A stretch of 64,000 nt of DNA. Origin: Sclerodactyla briareus. Taxonomy: Eukaryota > Echinodermata > Holothuroidea > Dendrochirotida > Sclerodactylidae. The position numbers and the translations under genes were made by a program. The stretch lies in the NCBI GenBank assembly GCA_026419785.1, contig JAODTK010000999.1, forward strand, positions 186,001 to 250,000, in the 5' to 3' direction. Every line of letters begins with the position of its first letter. Position 1 is the stretch's first letter. The notes beneath the pieces are model-generated. The model was not told the DNA's origin. It worked only from the letters and a program-made list of their open reading frames with translations, and did no database searches. Shown here in pieces: positions 10,847 to 22,370 of this stretch.

Positions 10847-12869
10847 CAGTGTTCTCCACAGGTCCAAATTTTGTCCGGGTGGTAATCGCCGTCCCGGGGA
10901 GGGGTGTTCCCCTCCCCTTCGCAAATTTTTTGCTCTCGAAAAGTGGGCTAGATGCCAAATGGTACAATATTTGTGTCATATTTGCTTTGCATGTATCTCC
11001 CAGAAATCTCCATCTTACAGGCAGTGTTTTCAATTTTCTACGATAGCAAAGTGAAAAATAAAATCTTCAAATTGCGGCAAAAAGAAGTTTCCTTCCACAT
11101 ATTCTGGGGGAAATGGTAGCTAATGTTCTATTCAGTGAAGTGGAAGCTACAAAGCTGAGGTAGTATTAGAAGCGATATGAAACATCAGCCCCTGCCCCGG
11201 ATCCCACTAGACCCCCACTCCACCAATCTGAACCTTCCCCACCTAACCCTCCCCCCTCCCCGACCCTCCCGTCAGCGATCCGTTCCGAAATGGATGCACC
11301 CAACCATTCATGAGTTCTCATAGCACGTACGACCACCGAAAATATGTAAATAAAGCGCAATGAACTTTTTGAATTTTACACTATACAAACATCGTGTAAT
11401 TATAATAAAATATGTTTTGATCACAATCCTAAAGCATTGTTTTCTGCATTGAATCAACGTGTGACAGTTCCCAATAGCAGGCCTACCAGGTCGGTGCGAT
11501 TTCATTCAATAGCTCTGTATTGAACTGTTGATTCAATATTGGTTACACGACTCGAACCCTTGGCATTCGATTCTACAGGTAGTGATTTTTACAAATGCCG
11601 CAACCAGTGCTGGCTAATTGACCAATCAGGGCGCTTGACTTTCTGGTGCATTAACTCTTCCATGTGTTCTCCAATCTCCATATAAATCAGAGCCTAGCGG
11701 CGGTGACGACCGGCGGACATTCAAGTCTCAGACATCGGCTGCTTTTCTAAATGCCTTTTTTCAAGTGATTTTTTTCCTCAAAATTTGGAAACATTTAGAC
11801 ATTGTAGTGTTCAACCGATCAGCGGTATCAGTATCAGAATTGGTCTGATTATAGCATGATCGGAATTGGTAACGGTAAATTGCCGATCGAAAAGTTTGGA
11901 TCGTAACATACAGATTATTGCAAAAACTAAAGAGAGAACTAAACTGGAACAATTACTGCTCAAAATTGACCGACACAATCGCTAAATATCATGTATGCTG
12001 ATTGCTGAAACAAACAATGTTTTGTAGTTTGCTACATGTTTTTTCGGCATGTAGCCCCCCCTCCCTCTCCGATAATTACAACTCCCAACATGAACACTTC
12101 ATTCACTGCATGTACAAACAAATAGCTACACAAGCCCAATTAAACTGCATGCTGCTACGTAACGATTGCCTCAATTTTAGCATAAATACCGAAGCAAATC
12201 ACAACATCAAAGTGGTGTAAATGTGATAAAAACCATTGCTAAAGCTGTTAATTACAATTCTTGCTCCGATTATTCAGTAAAATAAGTCCATTGATTGAAG
12301 GAGTCGTATGTAGGCCTACGCAAATAACAGCTGCATTTTACAACACACCGCGATCCCCGATCAAGTGTTCCGAGATTCGGTCTTAACTATTATGTCAATA
12401 CAAAATCCCATCGTACTGTATGTGGAGAGAATTGAGCTGATGTGAAGCGGCTAAAATTCATGGCAGAGATGTACGTATGAAACATGTGTATTTGACCAAT
12501 GGTGTATGCACTCGTGATGAACGAGCAGTGTAGCGCTCGCACGTGGATAAGGGGAATATTTTCTTGCTTCTTGTGTATAGACTGAATCTGCGCAATCGGA
12601 ACTTGGAGTCCAGTTTATGTCATGAGTGTAGGTTTTGGGGAATCAACAAACATGCAGGGATGATGACCGTGGCAGAAATGAAACTTTTTTATTCATGTAA
12701 ATTGCTTTGAGTGACTTTGAGTGACATTTGTACAGGTGCCAGGTTGTTGTTTTTGGTCCGAGCGGGTAAGTTTTATGTCCGGGCGGTAGCTTTCTGTCCG
12801 GGCGCTTGTGAACATTTCAATTTTTTGTCGGGCGTCGCGCCCGCACAAAACCTGTAGTGGAGAACACTG
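10847..12869. mobile_element. Non-autonomous inverted-repeat DNA transposon, 2,023 bp, 5 bp target duplication
   Basis: The ends are exact inverted copies: cagtgttctccac at 10847-10859 and its complement gtggagaacactg at 12857-12869. Weaker complementarity extends inward (aggt..ttttgt..ggg). Target duplication ggtat flanks it at 10842-10846 and 12870-12874. Removing the element and one duplicate restores the consensus of the surrounding 70 bp unit exactly, so the borders are certain. The CAGTG terminus is typical of the hAT superfamily, whose usual duplication is 8 bp; some hAT lineages are described with 5 bp, so superfamily placement is an inference. No transposase motif is readable inside. 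The right subterminal region has three direct gtccg.gcggt-like words (about 12756-12810). Confidence 0.9.
11671..11725 (+). promoter_or_regulatory. Possible core promoter inside the 2 kb transposon
   Basis: A ccaat word at 11671 is followed by tataaatcag at 11681. About 35 bases further on, a pyrimidine-purine cattcaagtc sequence could act as an initiator. Spacing is right for a TATA promoter. No reading frame follows it clearly, so it may be the leftover promoter of a lost transposase gene or chance. Confidence 0.25.
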
Positions 12870-12965
12870 GGTATGTATTTTATACTATTCCATATCAGTA
12901 ATTATGTTAGGCAAGGTCATAAGTGCGATCCTTGGACAGTCAAGTTATTTATACTGTTCAATTTA

Positions 12966-13400
12966 AGGCCAATTTTAATGGAAGTCCTTCAAATACTTAA
13001 CAGTATACATTCAGGAGACCCCAATAAAATAGAAAACCCTTCTTTTCCAATACTGTACATACCCGTCCTTCACTCTTCCAGTAAATGAAGAATCCATATT
13101 CATCTACAATAAATGTCAAAAGGCAGTTTTGCTCCAATGCTGCTGTGTCCTGTATTGTGGAAAAAAACAAACTTGGTTTCAACTCTTCAGATGATGTCTG
13201 AGCATGACTCAAAACTGAACAACATGGAAGATGAATACGGTGTCTGTATTAAAGCAGTCCATCTGCAACTTAGAATATGCTTTGTGGGATTTTATTTAAT
13301 TACCAATCAACAAGAGCTGTTATAACTTTGGGTGATGACAACAGTAGGCCTACTATTTGTATTTTTTTTCAAGGTGTACTTGCCAAGCAGTAATCCAACA
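12966..13400. other. Unassigned sequence between array and SINE
   Basis: No supported feature is visible. Short open frames on both strands overlap each other and have no motifs. Confidence 0.45.
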
Positions 13401-13715
13401 TTCGGGCCAGGCAAGGATGCAAACCTGGACACTCACACTGCACCTTATTGTCAGCTGCGAATCCTCCACCAGGTACACCGGAATATGCCATGTCCTCTTT
13501 GGCGGTACAACGGAGTGGGGGTGGTAGGGTAATCACACCAGATGGAAACTTGCCAAATTACCTTGTTTGTTTCAGCTCCAATTACTTGTGCTGGTACCAT
13601 TTTTTAAGTCTTTGGTAGGACCCAACTGGGATTCGAACCCAGTCCCACCGGCCACAGAATAAAATAACCCCTCTATGCTTTCCATACCAATGTAGATGGG
13701 GCCAATCACCGCCTC
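13401..13715 (-). mobile_element. tRNA-derived SINE, family S1, copy 1
   Basis: Read on the minus strand, the head contains gggttcgaatccc (complement near 13631-13643), a perfect tRNA-type B box for RNA polymerase III. The A-box-like sequence upstream is much poorer. After the head comes taccaaagact, then a body with ggtacctggtggag-like and ccaggtttgcat blocks, ending in a gcctggcc block. The same order is found in the copies near 16.1, 51.9 and 54.2 kb. The tRNA-like part could be mistaken for a tRNA gene, but the acceptor stem cannot form and the shared 200-base body identifies a SINE. Confidence 0.82.
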
Positions 13716-14364
13716 TCGGACATATACCAGTGTGAGCATAAAAGCCACAAGCATGAGACTGACATAAAGAGCACGATGACAGCAAACATAAAACTGGCTT
13801 GCATGTCATCACCGTTGGTTGACTCACTCGGAAGGCTTAAAGACACATCAATATGAATGGGCTGTACACCACGACAGGATATCAAAGGTGGAAACCCATT
13901 CCCCATTTTAAAGATATGTGAGGAACACCATCGCCCTATGTATTCAACCACCAGCAGCCTCTGTGGGTGTGAAGCGGATAATCATGAGTAAGGATAGGAT
14001 TACCAATGAAAGTCATGTCTGAAATGAATCATCTCTGCTCAGTTTAACATTGGTTCCACTCAGTGGAATATATATGCTTAGTTGTACAGTCGGAAAAGTT
14101 ATATTTGGAGTCAATTATCCAAGTATTCCCTCAGGTCATTGAACCTCAATATATTTTATCATATCCAATGGTTCTCAATACCGCCTGTTATATGGAATAT
14201 AATATAATATATGTTTTTTAATTTATTATATTGTAGGAGGGAGTGAACTGAAACATCTTGAGGTCATTTAGAGAGAAGTTCAATCCTTGAGATGACCAAC
14301 TACAGTACTGCATGACAGCAATTTGACGAACGTATTTTTTCTCAACAGTTATCCAGTGACCTTT
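13716..14364. other. Unassigned sequence with an AT-rich patch
   Basis: Nothing coding is supported. Around 14190-14235 there is a run rich in ata/tat words. Confidence 0.45.
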
Positions 14365-14372
14365 CTATAGAG

Positions 14373-14643
14373 CAGTGGTTCCCAACCAGGGGGAAATTTC
14401 CCCCAGGGGGGAAATTTCAAGATTCCTGGGGAGAAAAAATGTATACAAAAAATGTATACACACATTTTCGCAGGATTTTTCGAGTTGTCAATTCTTCTTG
14501 TTTACAAACACAATTACATAGCAAGTTTAAACCCTAGCTTTCCCGCATCTCCCCACCTATCAACCCCCGATTATTATGTATTTCAAAAGGGGAACGGCTT
14601 CAAGCGAAAGGGGAAATGGGGAGAAAAAGGTTGGGAACCACTG
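14373..14643. mobile_element. hAT-type MITE, 271 bp, perfect 8 bp target duplication
   Basis: The left end cagtggttcccaacc (14373) and right end ggttgggaaccactg (to 14643) are perfect 15 bp inverted repeats of the classical hAT form. The 8 bp duplication ctatagag lies at 14365-14372 and 14644-14651 without mismatch. Subterminal gggggaaatttc words on the left are mirrored by aaaggggaaatgggg on the right, extending the fold. The interior has no transposase, so movement would need a hAT transposase supplied from elsewhere. Perfect ends suggest relatively recent insertion. Confidence 0.95.
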
Positions 14644-14651
14644 CTATAGAG

Positions 14652-16022
14652 GGATCAGACAATACAATTCATGACCTCCAACAAATGGCCCTTTTCTCTT
14701 ACAACTTTGTGTTCCAGTCAAGTCCACCAATAAGCATGGCAAACGGTTCTGATCACCTGAACTAAAGAGCCCTGATACACTTGTGCATTCAACATGGCTT
14801 TCAATAGTTATTGTTCAGAAGATTGTCTCTGGCCAATCAATTACCAGAACACCTGAGGCCAGAAGAAATCTTCTTGCCCACCTCCAGATCTATTAATCTA
14901 ATGATGGATCTAATGGTCTCTACTCTAGCATCCGGCACATCTAATCCTCCTCTGTGTCCTTGAGTAAATAAAATGGACTGAGTCACTGGATGGAATACAG
15001 AACAAAATGTATTTCTGACGTACTCGCGATGCCACTCCACCACAGAGCTGCCAAATATTGATTACATCTAACGGCAATTACCAGTAAAAGGCTAAACAGT
15101 TTCTCCGTACAACCCTGATAGCAATGACAGAAAATGTATTTCATTTTCCTGTTCCCCCCTAACAATTCTTAGGTATTCAGTTTGGGATCCAATGGAGACA
15201 GGGGTGTGACTACTTACTAAGGTCAATTACGTGGGGACATGTGGACAAAGGTCATCACTTTCTGTCCCACTCTCTGTGACGCATCACGTCTCAATCACTC
15301 CATAAAGTAGGAACACCTCTTATTAGTTTCAATCACATGATTAGGGAGGGAGATCCAGTGGTTTGATTGCGACCTCATCCAAAGGTTGATCACCTCCCAC
15401 AGTTTCCATTGGTCATTTACTAATGTCAAGTAACAGTTCAATGCAATTTACTTCCTCTCGAAAACCTGGCATGCCCAACTGCAATTGGCAAATTGGATGC
15501 AAATCAACTTCAATGAGGGTATTTTGAATTCTATTGAATATTTAAAGAACCATAATGAGAGAGATAATCAGATTGTGAACCCTGATGGCCACATTTCCAG
15601 GAAATGCTTACATCCGTCTTTTAATAACTGCAGAGCCGGAAGAGAATAGAATGAACAAAGGTATTCTGGTTACTACAAAGAGTGCATTAATTGAATAATG
15701 CTCAGAGCTCTTCCTCCTGGAAATGTTAACTATAATGTCAGAGGATTACAATCCACACACAAGTAGTTATGAAGTGAAGTGGAAAGACAGTTTCATTAGT
15801 AATACATTAGCGGCTGAATTTGATGGGAAAACGAATCAGGTCGCCCAAATCACATGCCACTAATAACCCCTACTGTTAGTGAGGGCCGCTTTTGGGGCAA
15901 ATATCATCACGCTTCCACACTGACTTCTGCTCTGGCATAGGACTCCAGTCAGCATGCCCTGGGCTGGTTTTAACCCTCACCTGCTACCATGTCATCCCCT
16001 CCATTCCCCGGATCGAGAGCCC
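14652..16022. other. Unassigned AT-rich sequence
   Basis: No gene, tandem array or inverted-repeat element could be recognised. Confidence 0.5.
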
Positions 16023-16055
16023 TCACGCTTTTCGGTGGAGCGTGACTTTTTTTTA
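16023..16055 (+). other. Perfect hairpin followed by a T run
   Basis: Arms tcacgct (16023-16029) and agcgtga (16039-16045) form a 7 bp stem with a 9-base loop, followed directly by c and eight Ts. In a eukaryote this resembles the end of an RNA polymerase III transcript. No promoter boxes were found upstream, and it lies just beyond the 3' end of a SINE copy on the other strand. Confidence 0.3.
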
Positions 16056-16100
16056 AGGAATACTTGGCTGAGTCAGTCGGATCTAACCTATTCAAGGTCC

Positions 16101-16400
16101 AGCACCAGGTACACAGAATAAGGCGATGCCTCTTCGGCGGTAACTTAATGTGGGGGGAGGGGGGTAATCACACGCAGACGGCCACTCGCAAGTTGCTACC
16201 CCCGTTCGTTTATCCTGCTCCAATCCCTTGTGGCTGATCGCCCATCGAGAAAGCAACAGGTAAATTCTTAAACTCTTTGGTATGACCCCGACAAAAAAGG
16301 ATTTGTGTGCACAAAAACCCCGTCCCCCGAACGGGATGCCGACACTCTACTAATTGGTGCAAACCACTCGTGACTACAGCAAGGTCAGTTTGCCGGGGAG
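16101..16400 (-). mobile_element. tRNA-derived SINE, family S1, copy 2
   Basis: On the minus strand it has the S1 head (gtttgcaccaattagtagag near 16360), the gtcataccaaagagt junction, the cacaagggattgga word, the gcaacttgcgag-like block and a ccccc-rich stretch, ending at a ggtacctggtgct block. The 3' end beyond that block is missing compared with the copy at 54.2 kb. The head is more diverged than in copy 1. Confidence 0.75.
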
Positions 16401-16679
16401 AAAGCGAGGGTGGCCCTCGTGGTTCTTGTTTTGTTAGGCGTCGTACCCGTGCTCTGCCCCCATTAGTGACCATATTTTATATCCGCTTGATAACTCCCAT
16501 AGGGGAGGGTTGAAAGTTCTTATATAAAATCTACAAACATTCACAAAGACACAACTTCAGCAATGTGCATAAATAAGCCAAAAGTAGTCAACATTGAATT
16601 ACTTCAGCAGTTTTGGAACTCACGGTAGTTTAACTGAATCAGGAATGGAGACATATCTATGTTCCAAGTGAGCCAAGTT

Positions 16680-17045
16680 TGTGAAAATCCTAACACTCTA
16701 ATTTGTTTCGATTGCATGTATTGCCAATTAGAAACTTAATGAGCAATAATTACACCCGCCGTATGTACCCAAAATATACTGATCATGAGATATATTGTTG
16801 CAAGCTTTTGGGCAAATTCACATCATATTGGCAAATCTATACAATTGTTCACAGGAGGCATACAGGTCTGGAAAATTTAGCCACGCAGAAGCACTTGACT
16901 ATGCGCCACCACCAAAATTGCAGCAGAGGGATTCAGTTAGGTGATATTGTGAATGCCGTACATACAGACAGACTGATGGACAGACACACATGCAACAGAG
17001 TGATCACTATGTCGCTCCTTGAACAAAGTTCAATGTAAATTGACA
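16680..17045 (+). mobile_element. Possible 3' fragment of family A repeat
   Basis: The end of this stretch has an acagacagactg..ggacagac tract, then gtgatcactatgtcgctcc and ttgaacaaagttca. This parallels the terminal blocks at 9165-9290 and 51070-51155. A caagctttt.gg.caaatt word upstream also matches the tail. Similarity is patchy. Confidence 0.45.
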
Positions 17046-18689
17046 TCCCAAAGAAGTAGCCGTTAGGAGCCCCAATGCCCGACCGAATCCGAATGTGTAT
17101 GATTCTGGTATAACTAGGAGAACCCTGCAGCCATCTCAGCACTGGACAGTATTTCACTTCCTTCATTGCCTGTGCAGAGGTGCGACCTTTGATGACAGTT
17201 ACATGTAGTCTCATCTATAAAAGAGACAATATCGCCGGCAAAACCTTGCGAATAACGGACAGTGCTATTACAGGAGGTCATGACCAAATTCTCACCGGGT
17301 TTCTGCAGATTCTGGGTTAAATCATTGCAATGACCTACTCATGACTTTTTCATGACAAAGTAAAGATTTCCATGTCTCTCTATAACATCTCACACAGATG
17401 TTCAACTGAACATCCAAAGAAGAGCCAAGTCGACAAACAGCAAACAGCAAACAGCTGTGGCATCACTTCATGAAAATTTATTATGTGACTTTTCCATGAC
17501 GCAACAGCTTTTCACTGAATTCAAGACTATCCAGCTCTGGATTTTTATTGATGAATTCCGACTTCAAGTTTTCCAGAATGCGGAACCCAGCCTCACATTA
17601 TGTTGAAATAGTTTCCATTCACCAAATACATTGATGCGATTGTAAACATTTGACACCATATCTGCCACTGGAGATTTTTGCACCATGGGCCTCATATAAA
17701 GATGATCGCTCGCTTTTTTACCAGCCAACAATGCCACTTTGAAGTCAAGAAGAAACCATTGTTGTAAAACTAACCTCATCATATCTATCAAACATAGCTC
17801 CATTCTTCAAGGCGTCCGGCACTGGTCCTCTGCCCAGTTGAAGTCATATTGTTTAGCCATGACCACCGGCTTATACCACCTCCAACACCCACATGAGACT
17901 TGCACTACTGGACTCTAAAAAGGTTGTATTGATGAGGCGGAGGAGGGATGACACAATGGGAGACGAGACGTCAGAGTCTTCGTAAGACTTGCCTATCAGA
18001 TCTGGCGGTGGGTGTGATCGCACTAGCGGTCAAGTGTGTCCATCGCTCTCTGGTGAATGAAGATTCGTTACTCTTCTTTGAACAATTAGCTCCAGTCACA
18101 GAGGAATGGGCCGAGCCACAACAAGTCATTGGTTCACACCTGAACAGAAGAAAAAAACACTAAGTTTGTAACTTGAGTCAGCCATTGTTAGCTATGTATT
18201 GTTTAACAATCTCTATGTTACAGTGTCCTATAGGTCTCCTCCCATTCAATAGCTTCTATGGCGAAAAAAGACGCATAACCTTTGTCTATAATGCCCACCA
18301 TGGTAACCAGAACTACTACTGCATATCCATTGAATGGGCTCCCTATGGGTTACCTCTTCAAAGAATGGTGTGTCACTAATTGTACCTTAGTCAAAGATCC
18401 TCCTGAGCTATTGGCCCTATGGGCTATTAGTTGACAAGAGGAGATTGACACAATGCCCTCTCCTGAAACTGAATAAATTGGCAGTATCTCATTCATTATG
18501 CCAATTGCCCAACATAATGAGAGGCACTTTTTTTGAACAACTTTAGGCAGCAATGAGCAGAATCAATCTATACCATACCTAGTGTTGGTGGGAGGGGGGA
18601 GGGGGTTAAAATTCATTACCAAGTGGATCAGTGGATAGCCTCCAACAACTAAATGGTAATGTGCACATCTGGTTGCGGATTGTCCAAGA
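17046..18689. other. Unassigned sequence
   Basis: No supported gene or repeat. The open frame on the minus strand at 17564-17803 has no recognisable domain. A G-rich tract lies near 18590-18606. Confidence 0.45.
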
Positions 18690-18945
18690 AGTTGTAATTT
18701 GGGATCGTGAATGGCCTGAATTGGTTATTGCATCCGAGCCTACCCAGAGTTTAGAATCGAGTCCACACGTCTGTACCCCGAGCAGGGTGCTTTATCCCGA
18801 CTGCCTCTCTCCACCCAGGTGTCTAGTTGGGTGCGTATCAGTGCAAACCTGTGTCAAGTGCACTATGGTGCAGCATATACCTATGTTAGTGTGGGACCAA
18901 GGACCAGGTAATATTTGTGAAGCGCACTTGATACAACCCAGTGTA
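18690..18945 (+). mobile_element. tRNA-derived SINE of a second type (cacccaggtgt family)
   Basis: The segment reads gtaccccgagcagggtgctt, then atcccgactgcctctc and cacccaggtgtctagttgggt, then near its end tttgtgaagcgcacttgata. This succession (gagcaaggcact, cacccaggtgta..gggt, and a terminal taaagcgctt-like word) is the body of a SINE type widespread in aquatic animals. The tRNA-like head upstream (about 18650-18710) is too eroded to define boxes. It is unrelated in sequence to the S1 family. Confidence 0.62.
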
Positions 18946-19849
18946 AATTGCAGTACAGAAATTCCCAAATATTCTCATCTCCAAAAAAAGTCAAGCTGTA
19001 TTTATAATTCCTCTCTCATGTTAATTGTTTAGAATGTATAATGTTGAGTATGATTGAATATGACACAACAGGGTGTATGTATGTGATTTTTTTTTACCAT
19101 ACAAAGTGGAATCATATCCTGGCAAATGACATGGACCACTGTTAACTTCATCCGCAGAAGACAGGGACCACATCACAACTTCCAGCAGACAGTGAGAATC
19201 CAAATCTGGTCGCAACTATAATTTCCCAAGGGATACCTTGCAAGCCCCACAAAAATATCTGGATGCTTTCAGAACTAAAATGGGGGGTGGGGGGGCCCCC
19301 TTCACTGCCCTGCCTAGTACTTACAAAGAATTGAAGTAAATTTGAATGGACGTTTTTGAAATCAATACCAATCTATTGTTCAGAAATCTGGTGATTTCCC
19401 AGGGATATGATAATGGCTATGGTGATCAATAATCATGACTATGGTTGTCATCAATAGCCAGTCAATAAACAAGGAAGATCAGGTCAGACACAAATATTCT
19501 GAACGATACTAATACTCAACAGACGTATTAAGCTTCAGTAGAAGGGCTGGAAAGGGTATGGTGACAGCAAACGCTAGTAGTCAATGGGGGTATTGAGGAA
19601 TCTTACAATGAAAACAAAATAAAACTGAAATGTTTAAAATGGAAAGGGGTTCCCTTTCCTCTGGCAACAATAACACCTTCAAAAAGACACAAGTGATGGA
19701 TAATGTTTTAGTGGTTGTAAACACCACACACTCACAGAAGATGCAACATTGATGACCAGCCACATTCATACTCAAACAGTACCTGAGGCTGCTTACCCTC
19801 ACAGTCAAGAATCATCAACATTGCAGAGATGACCATTCAGACAGTAGGG
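18946..19849. other. Unassigned sequence
   Basis: Nothing is supported here except a G-rich tract flanked by Cs near 19281-19302. Confidence 0.45.
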
Positions 19850-20200
19850 GTGTGCGGGGGAAGCTTCATCACCCATACACTTCTGGTGAACAATCACTTC
19901 TACCCTGAGCTGCATCACCATTTCACCTGTCCTTCAAAATTGCTCCCACGGTCGATCCAGTATATTACTTAATATTACTTAAGCCCATTTCTTTTGCTAC
20001 CACAAGAATGGGGGGGTGGGGCTTCACCCACACGTGCTCTGCCCTGGTCATTTTGAGCTGCCTTAAACTGGGAACTGAGCCCCCTTAACTGTGAACATAC
20101 TTCATAACCCTGATTCCTCCCCTCGACAAGTCGCCCTGTCCTTCAAAATGCCTCCACGGCAATGCAATGTAATACCTAAGCCGTTTTTTATTGATACTCA
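19850..20200. repeat. Two-copy imperfect duplication, period about 207 bp
   Basis: cctgtccttcaaaattgctcccacgg near 19928 recurs as cctgtccttcaaaatgcctccacgg near 20135. Each is preceded by a gcttcacccacac-like and a gagctgc block and followed by aatacctaag-like sequence. The second copy has diverged by small indels. Confidence 0.65.
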
Positions 20201-22009
20201 AAACGGATGCGGACTTGGGATAGTATACATTGGCTGTCCCAGTACATAGGTGATCATATTTACAGGGTATATGCAGTCCAGAACACACTGGCAGGTAGCC
20301 AGCCTATCAGTGGAAGCAATCAAACTGACTTCAATTTCTCTTTTTGACACAACTACCCCTTGACTACGACTTTAATTGCAAATAAATCGCAGACATACCG
20401 ATTTTCCTCTCTGCGGACCAGCTTAGCAAAATTGATAATATGGCAGAATATGTCATCAATATGTACACCAGTACAAGCAATGCCCAGAGAAGCCTAATAT
20501 CAGGCTGTAAACTGTAATGCGGAGGCAATTGCTAGTCAAATAGCATGTTATCCTATCACCATTTGATTAGTTGATTTTTAAATAAACAACACACGCTGAG
20601 ACTTGAGAATTTCCCCTTTCTGTCTGGAGTGTGAGCTTTTTCATGGTTCAAACACAATTGGGTAACAAACTGGGTCTCTGGGAATCCCTGACTCCATTCT
20701 AAAGGCAACGGATATCTATTCTACCCGATAAAATGCGCTCTATTTAGCTAGTTCATCCTACCGATGCGGTATACGATACACTAAATGGCCATTACCATCA
20801 TCCATTATCTTGTTTGAGAGCCTCAAGTGTCAGAATTTAAAATGTTTAGGTATGCCATGTCTAATATTTGATGATATTAGAAGGAATTCTCATACCTTGT
20901 TCGTTTTTGTTCTTCTTTCCAGTTCAGCTGATTTAATCAACAACAATCTGGTGGATACCGAGAGTTGTCCTAACCTTACAGTGAAGCCTATATGGACGGA
21001 CCACCGCATGACAAAGTCATGCACCACAAAACACATGTCCGTGGCTCATGCTATAACTACGAACTAGCTTATTATCAATGAACTCTTACCTCAAGGATTA
21101 GGTCCATCATTATGATGTGGTTGGTCAGTATTACCAATGAAGCTGGGATTGAATCGACCTCCAACATCCCTCAGTAGACAGTGACCAAGGGACATTCAAT
21201 GCCCATGTTCGTTATAAATCACTGTACTACGTAGACGGTTGCATCAGTAAATGTAGGTCCAACAACACAAATGGTCAATGATGGGATCTTTATGAAGGGT
21301 CAAATGCCTTTATTCTTGCAGGGTTGTGTCAGTATGTTTTGACTCGGTGAATATTTTTGAAAACAAACCCTGAATAGGGCATGCATGGTGTCTTCAAAAA
21401 CTATGAGCATTATGGAATGAAAATTGAAGTACAGTATGGAAAAATTACTATTTAGTATTTAGAACCGCAGGAAGAAAAAAATCTACGAAAAAGTTTGGTC
21501 ATGATGATGGGTAACCATACCATATTAAAAGTGAATTTTCCTATCAATGCCTGGTGAAAAATCTATAGGCCTGTTAGGCACACATAGAATATACTCATTC
21601 GGAATCAAGTCCCTTGCTTCAAAGTTGTCTTAAATTGCAAGAATTTCTGGGGCTTTATCCTGCAGGCAACCCAGTTGGTTGTTGCTCATCAGTCTTTATA
21701 GGAATCCCCCCTCCCCCCCACAACATTTGGCCAAATTCCTGGTTTGCCCTGCATCATGATGTATATTTTGCAATAGCAGATTCACCATATTTTTTTCATG
21801 CTAATATTGGCTGTAGTTTGATCTATGATTTCAATTTCCCCTAAATGCACTGAATAGAAATCCCACATTACCAGAAGTAATGTTTATATGACAATTGAAC
21901 TGTATCAATTTCATGATGAGACTCATGCCAACGACCAGGTTACTTTCTTGAATTTGCCAACATAAACAGTTTGGAAACTTGACCATAGGATCATGTTCAA
22001 CTGAATATT
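20201..22009. other. Unassigned AT-rich sequence
   Basis: No motif-bearing reading frame and no repeat border could be found. Confidence 0.5.
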
Positions 22010-22370
22010 ACAAACCACAATACAGCAGGAACCTATCAATGTACTCCAGATAGTATTGCTAGGTCTGATGAAGAGAGAATGCGTAATACAAACCATTGAT
22101 GTATTTTAGGAGAGAACCTGTATGTCTGATTAAGAGAATGTGTAAAACCATGAAGGTATGTCAGACGAGCACCTGCATGCCTGATCGAAAGAGAATGTGT
22201 TGATAACCATTAATGTATTTCAGGAGAGTACCTGTACGTCAGATTGGGAGAAGAGTGTTTTTGATCACCATTAATGTATTTCAGGAGAGTACCTGTAAGT
22301 CTGATTGGGAGAGGTGAGTTAATAACTTTCAGGAGAGTACATGTAGCTTATTAGGAGAACATTGTAATAC
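22010..22370 (+). repeat. Tandem array of about 60 bp units with splice-like junctions
   Basis: ggagag(t)acctgta recurs with the cctg core at 22117, 22172, 22231, 22293 and, altered, 22341. It is preceded in the better units by taatgtatttcag and followed by tctgattggga. The most regular unit places a tttcag acceptor-like word and a tgtaagt donor-like word about 10 bases apart. Confidence 0.75.

Larger units (their letters stand above)
10015..12965. repeat. 70 bp tandem array, interrupted by a transposon
   Basis: Units of about 70 bases carry tactgttccatatcag, ctatgttaggccaggtcata and tgtgatcttatgaca. The array covers 10015-10846 and resumes at 12870-12965 on the far side of an inserted element. 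About 12 units precede the insertion. Those from about 10615 to 10846 are almost identical, while the first half is strongly diverged and partly shortened. The gradient suggests recent amplification of the 3' units. Confidence 0.9.

Noticed and set aside
13631..13715. Possible tRNA gene on the minus strand
   Set aside because: The B box is perfect, but the acceptor stem and anticodon arm cannot be drawn. The flanking body is shared with three other loci, so it is a SINE head.
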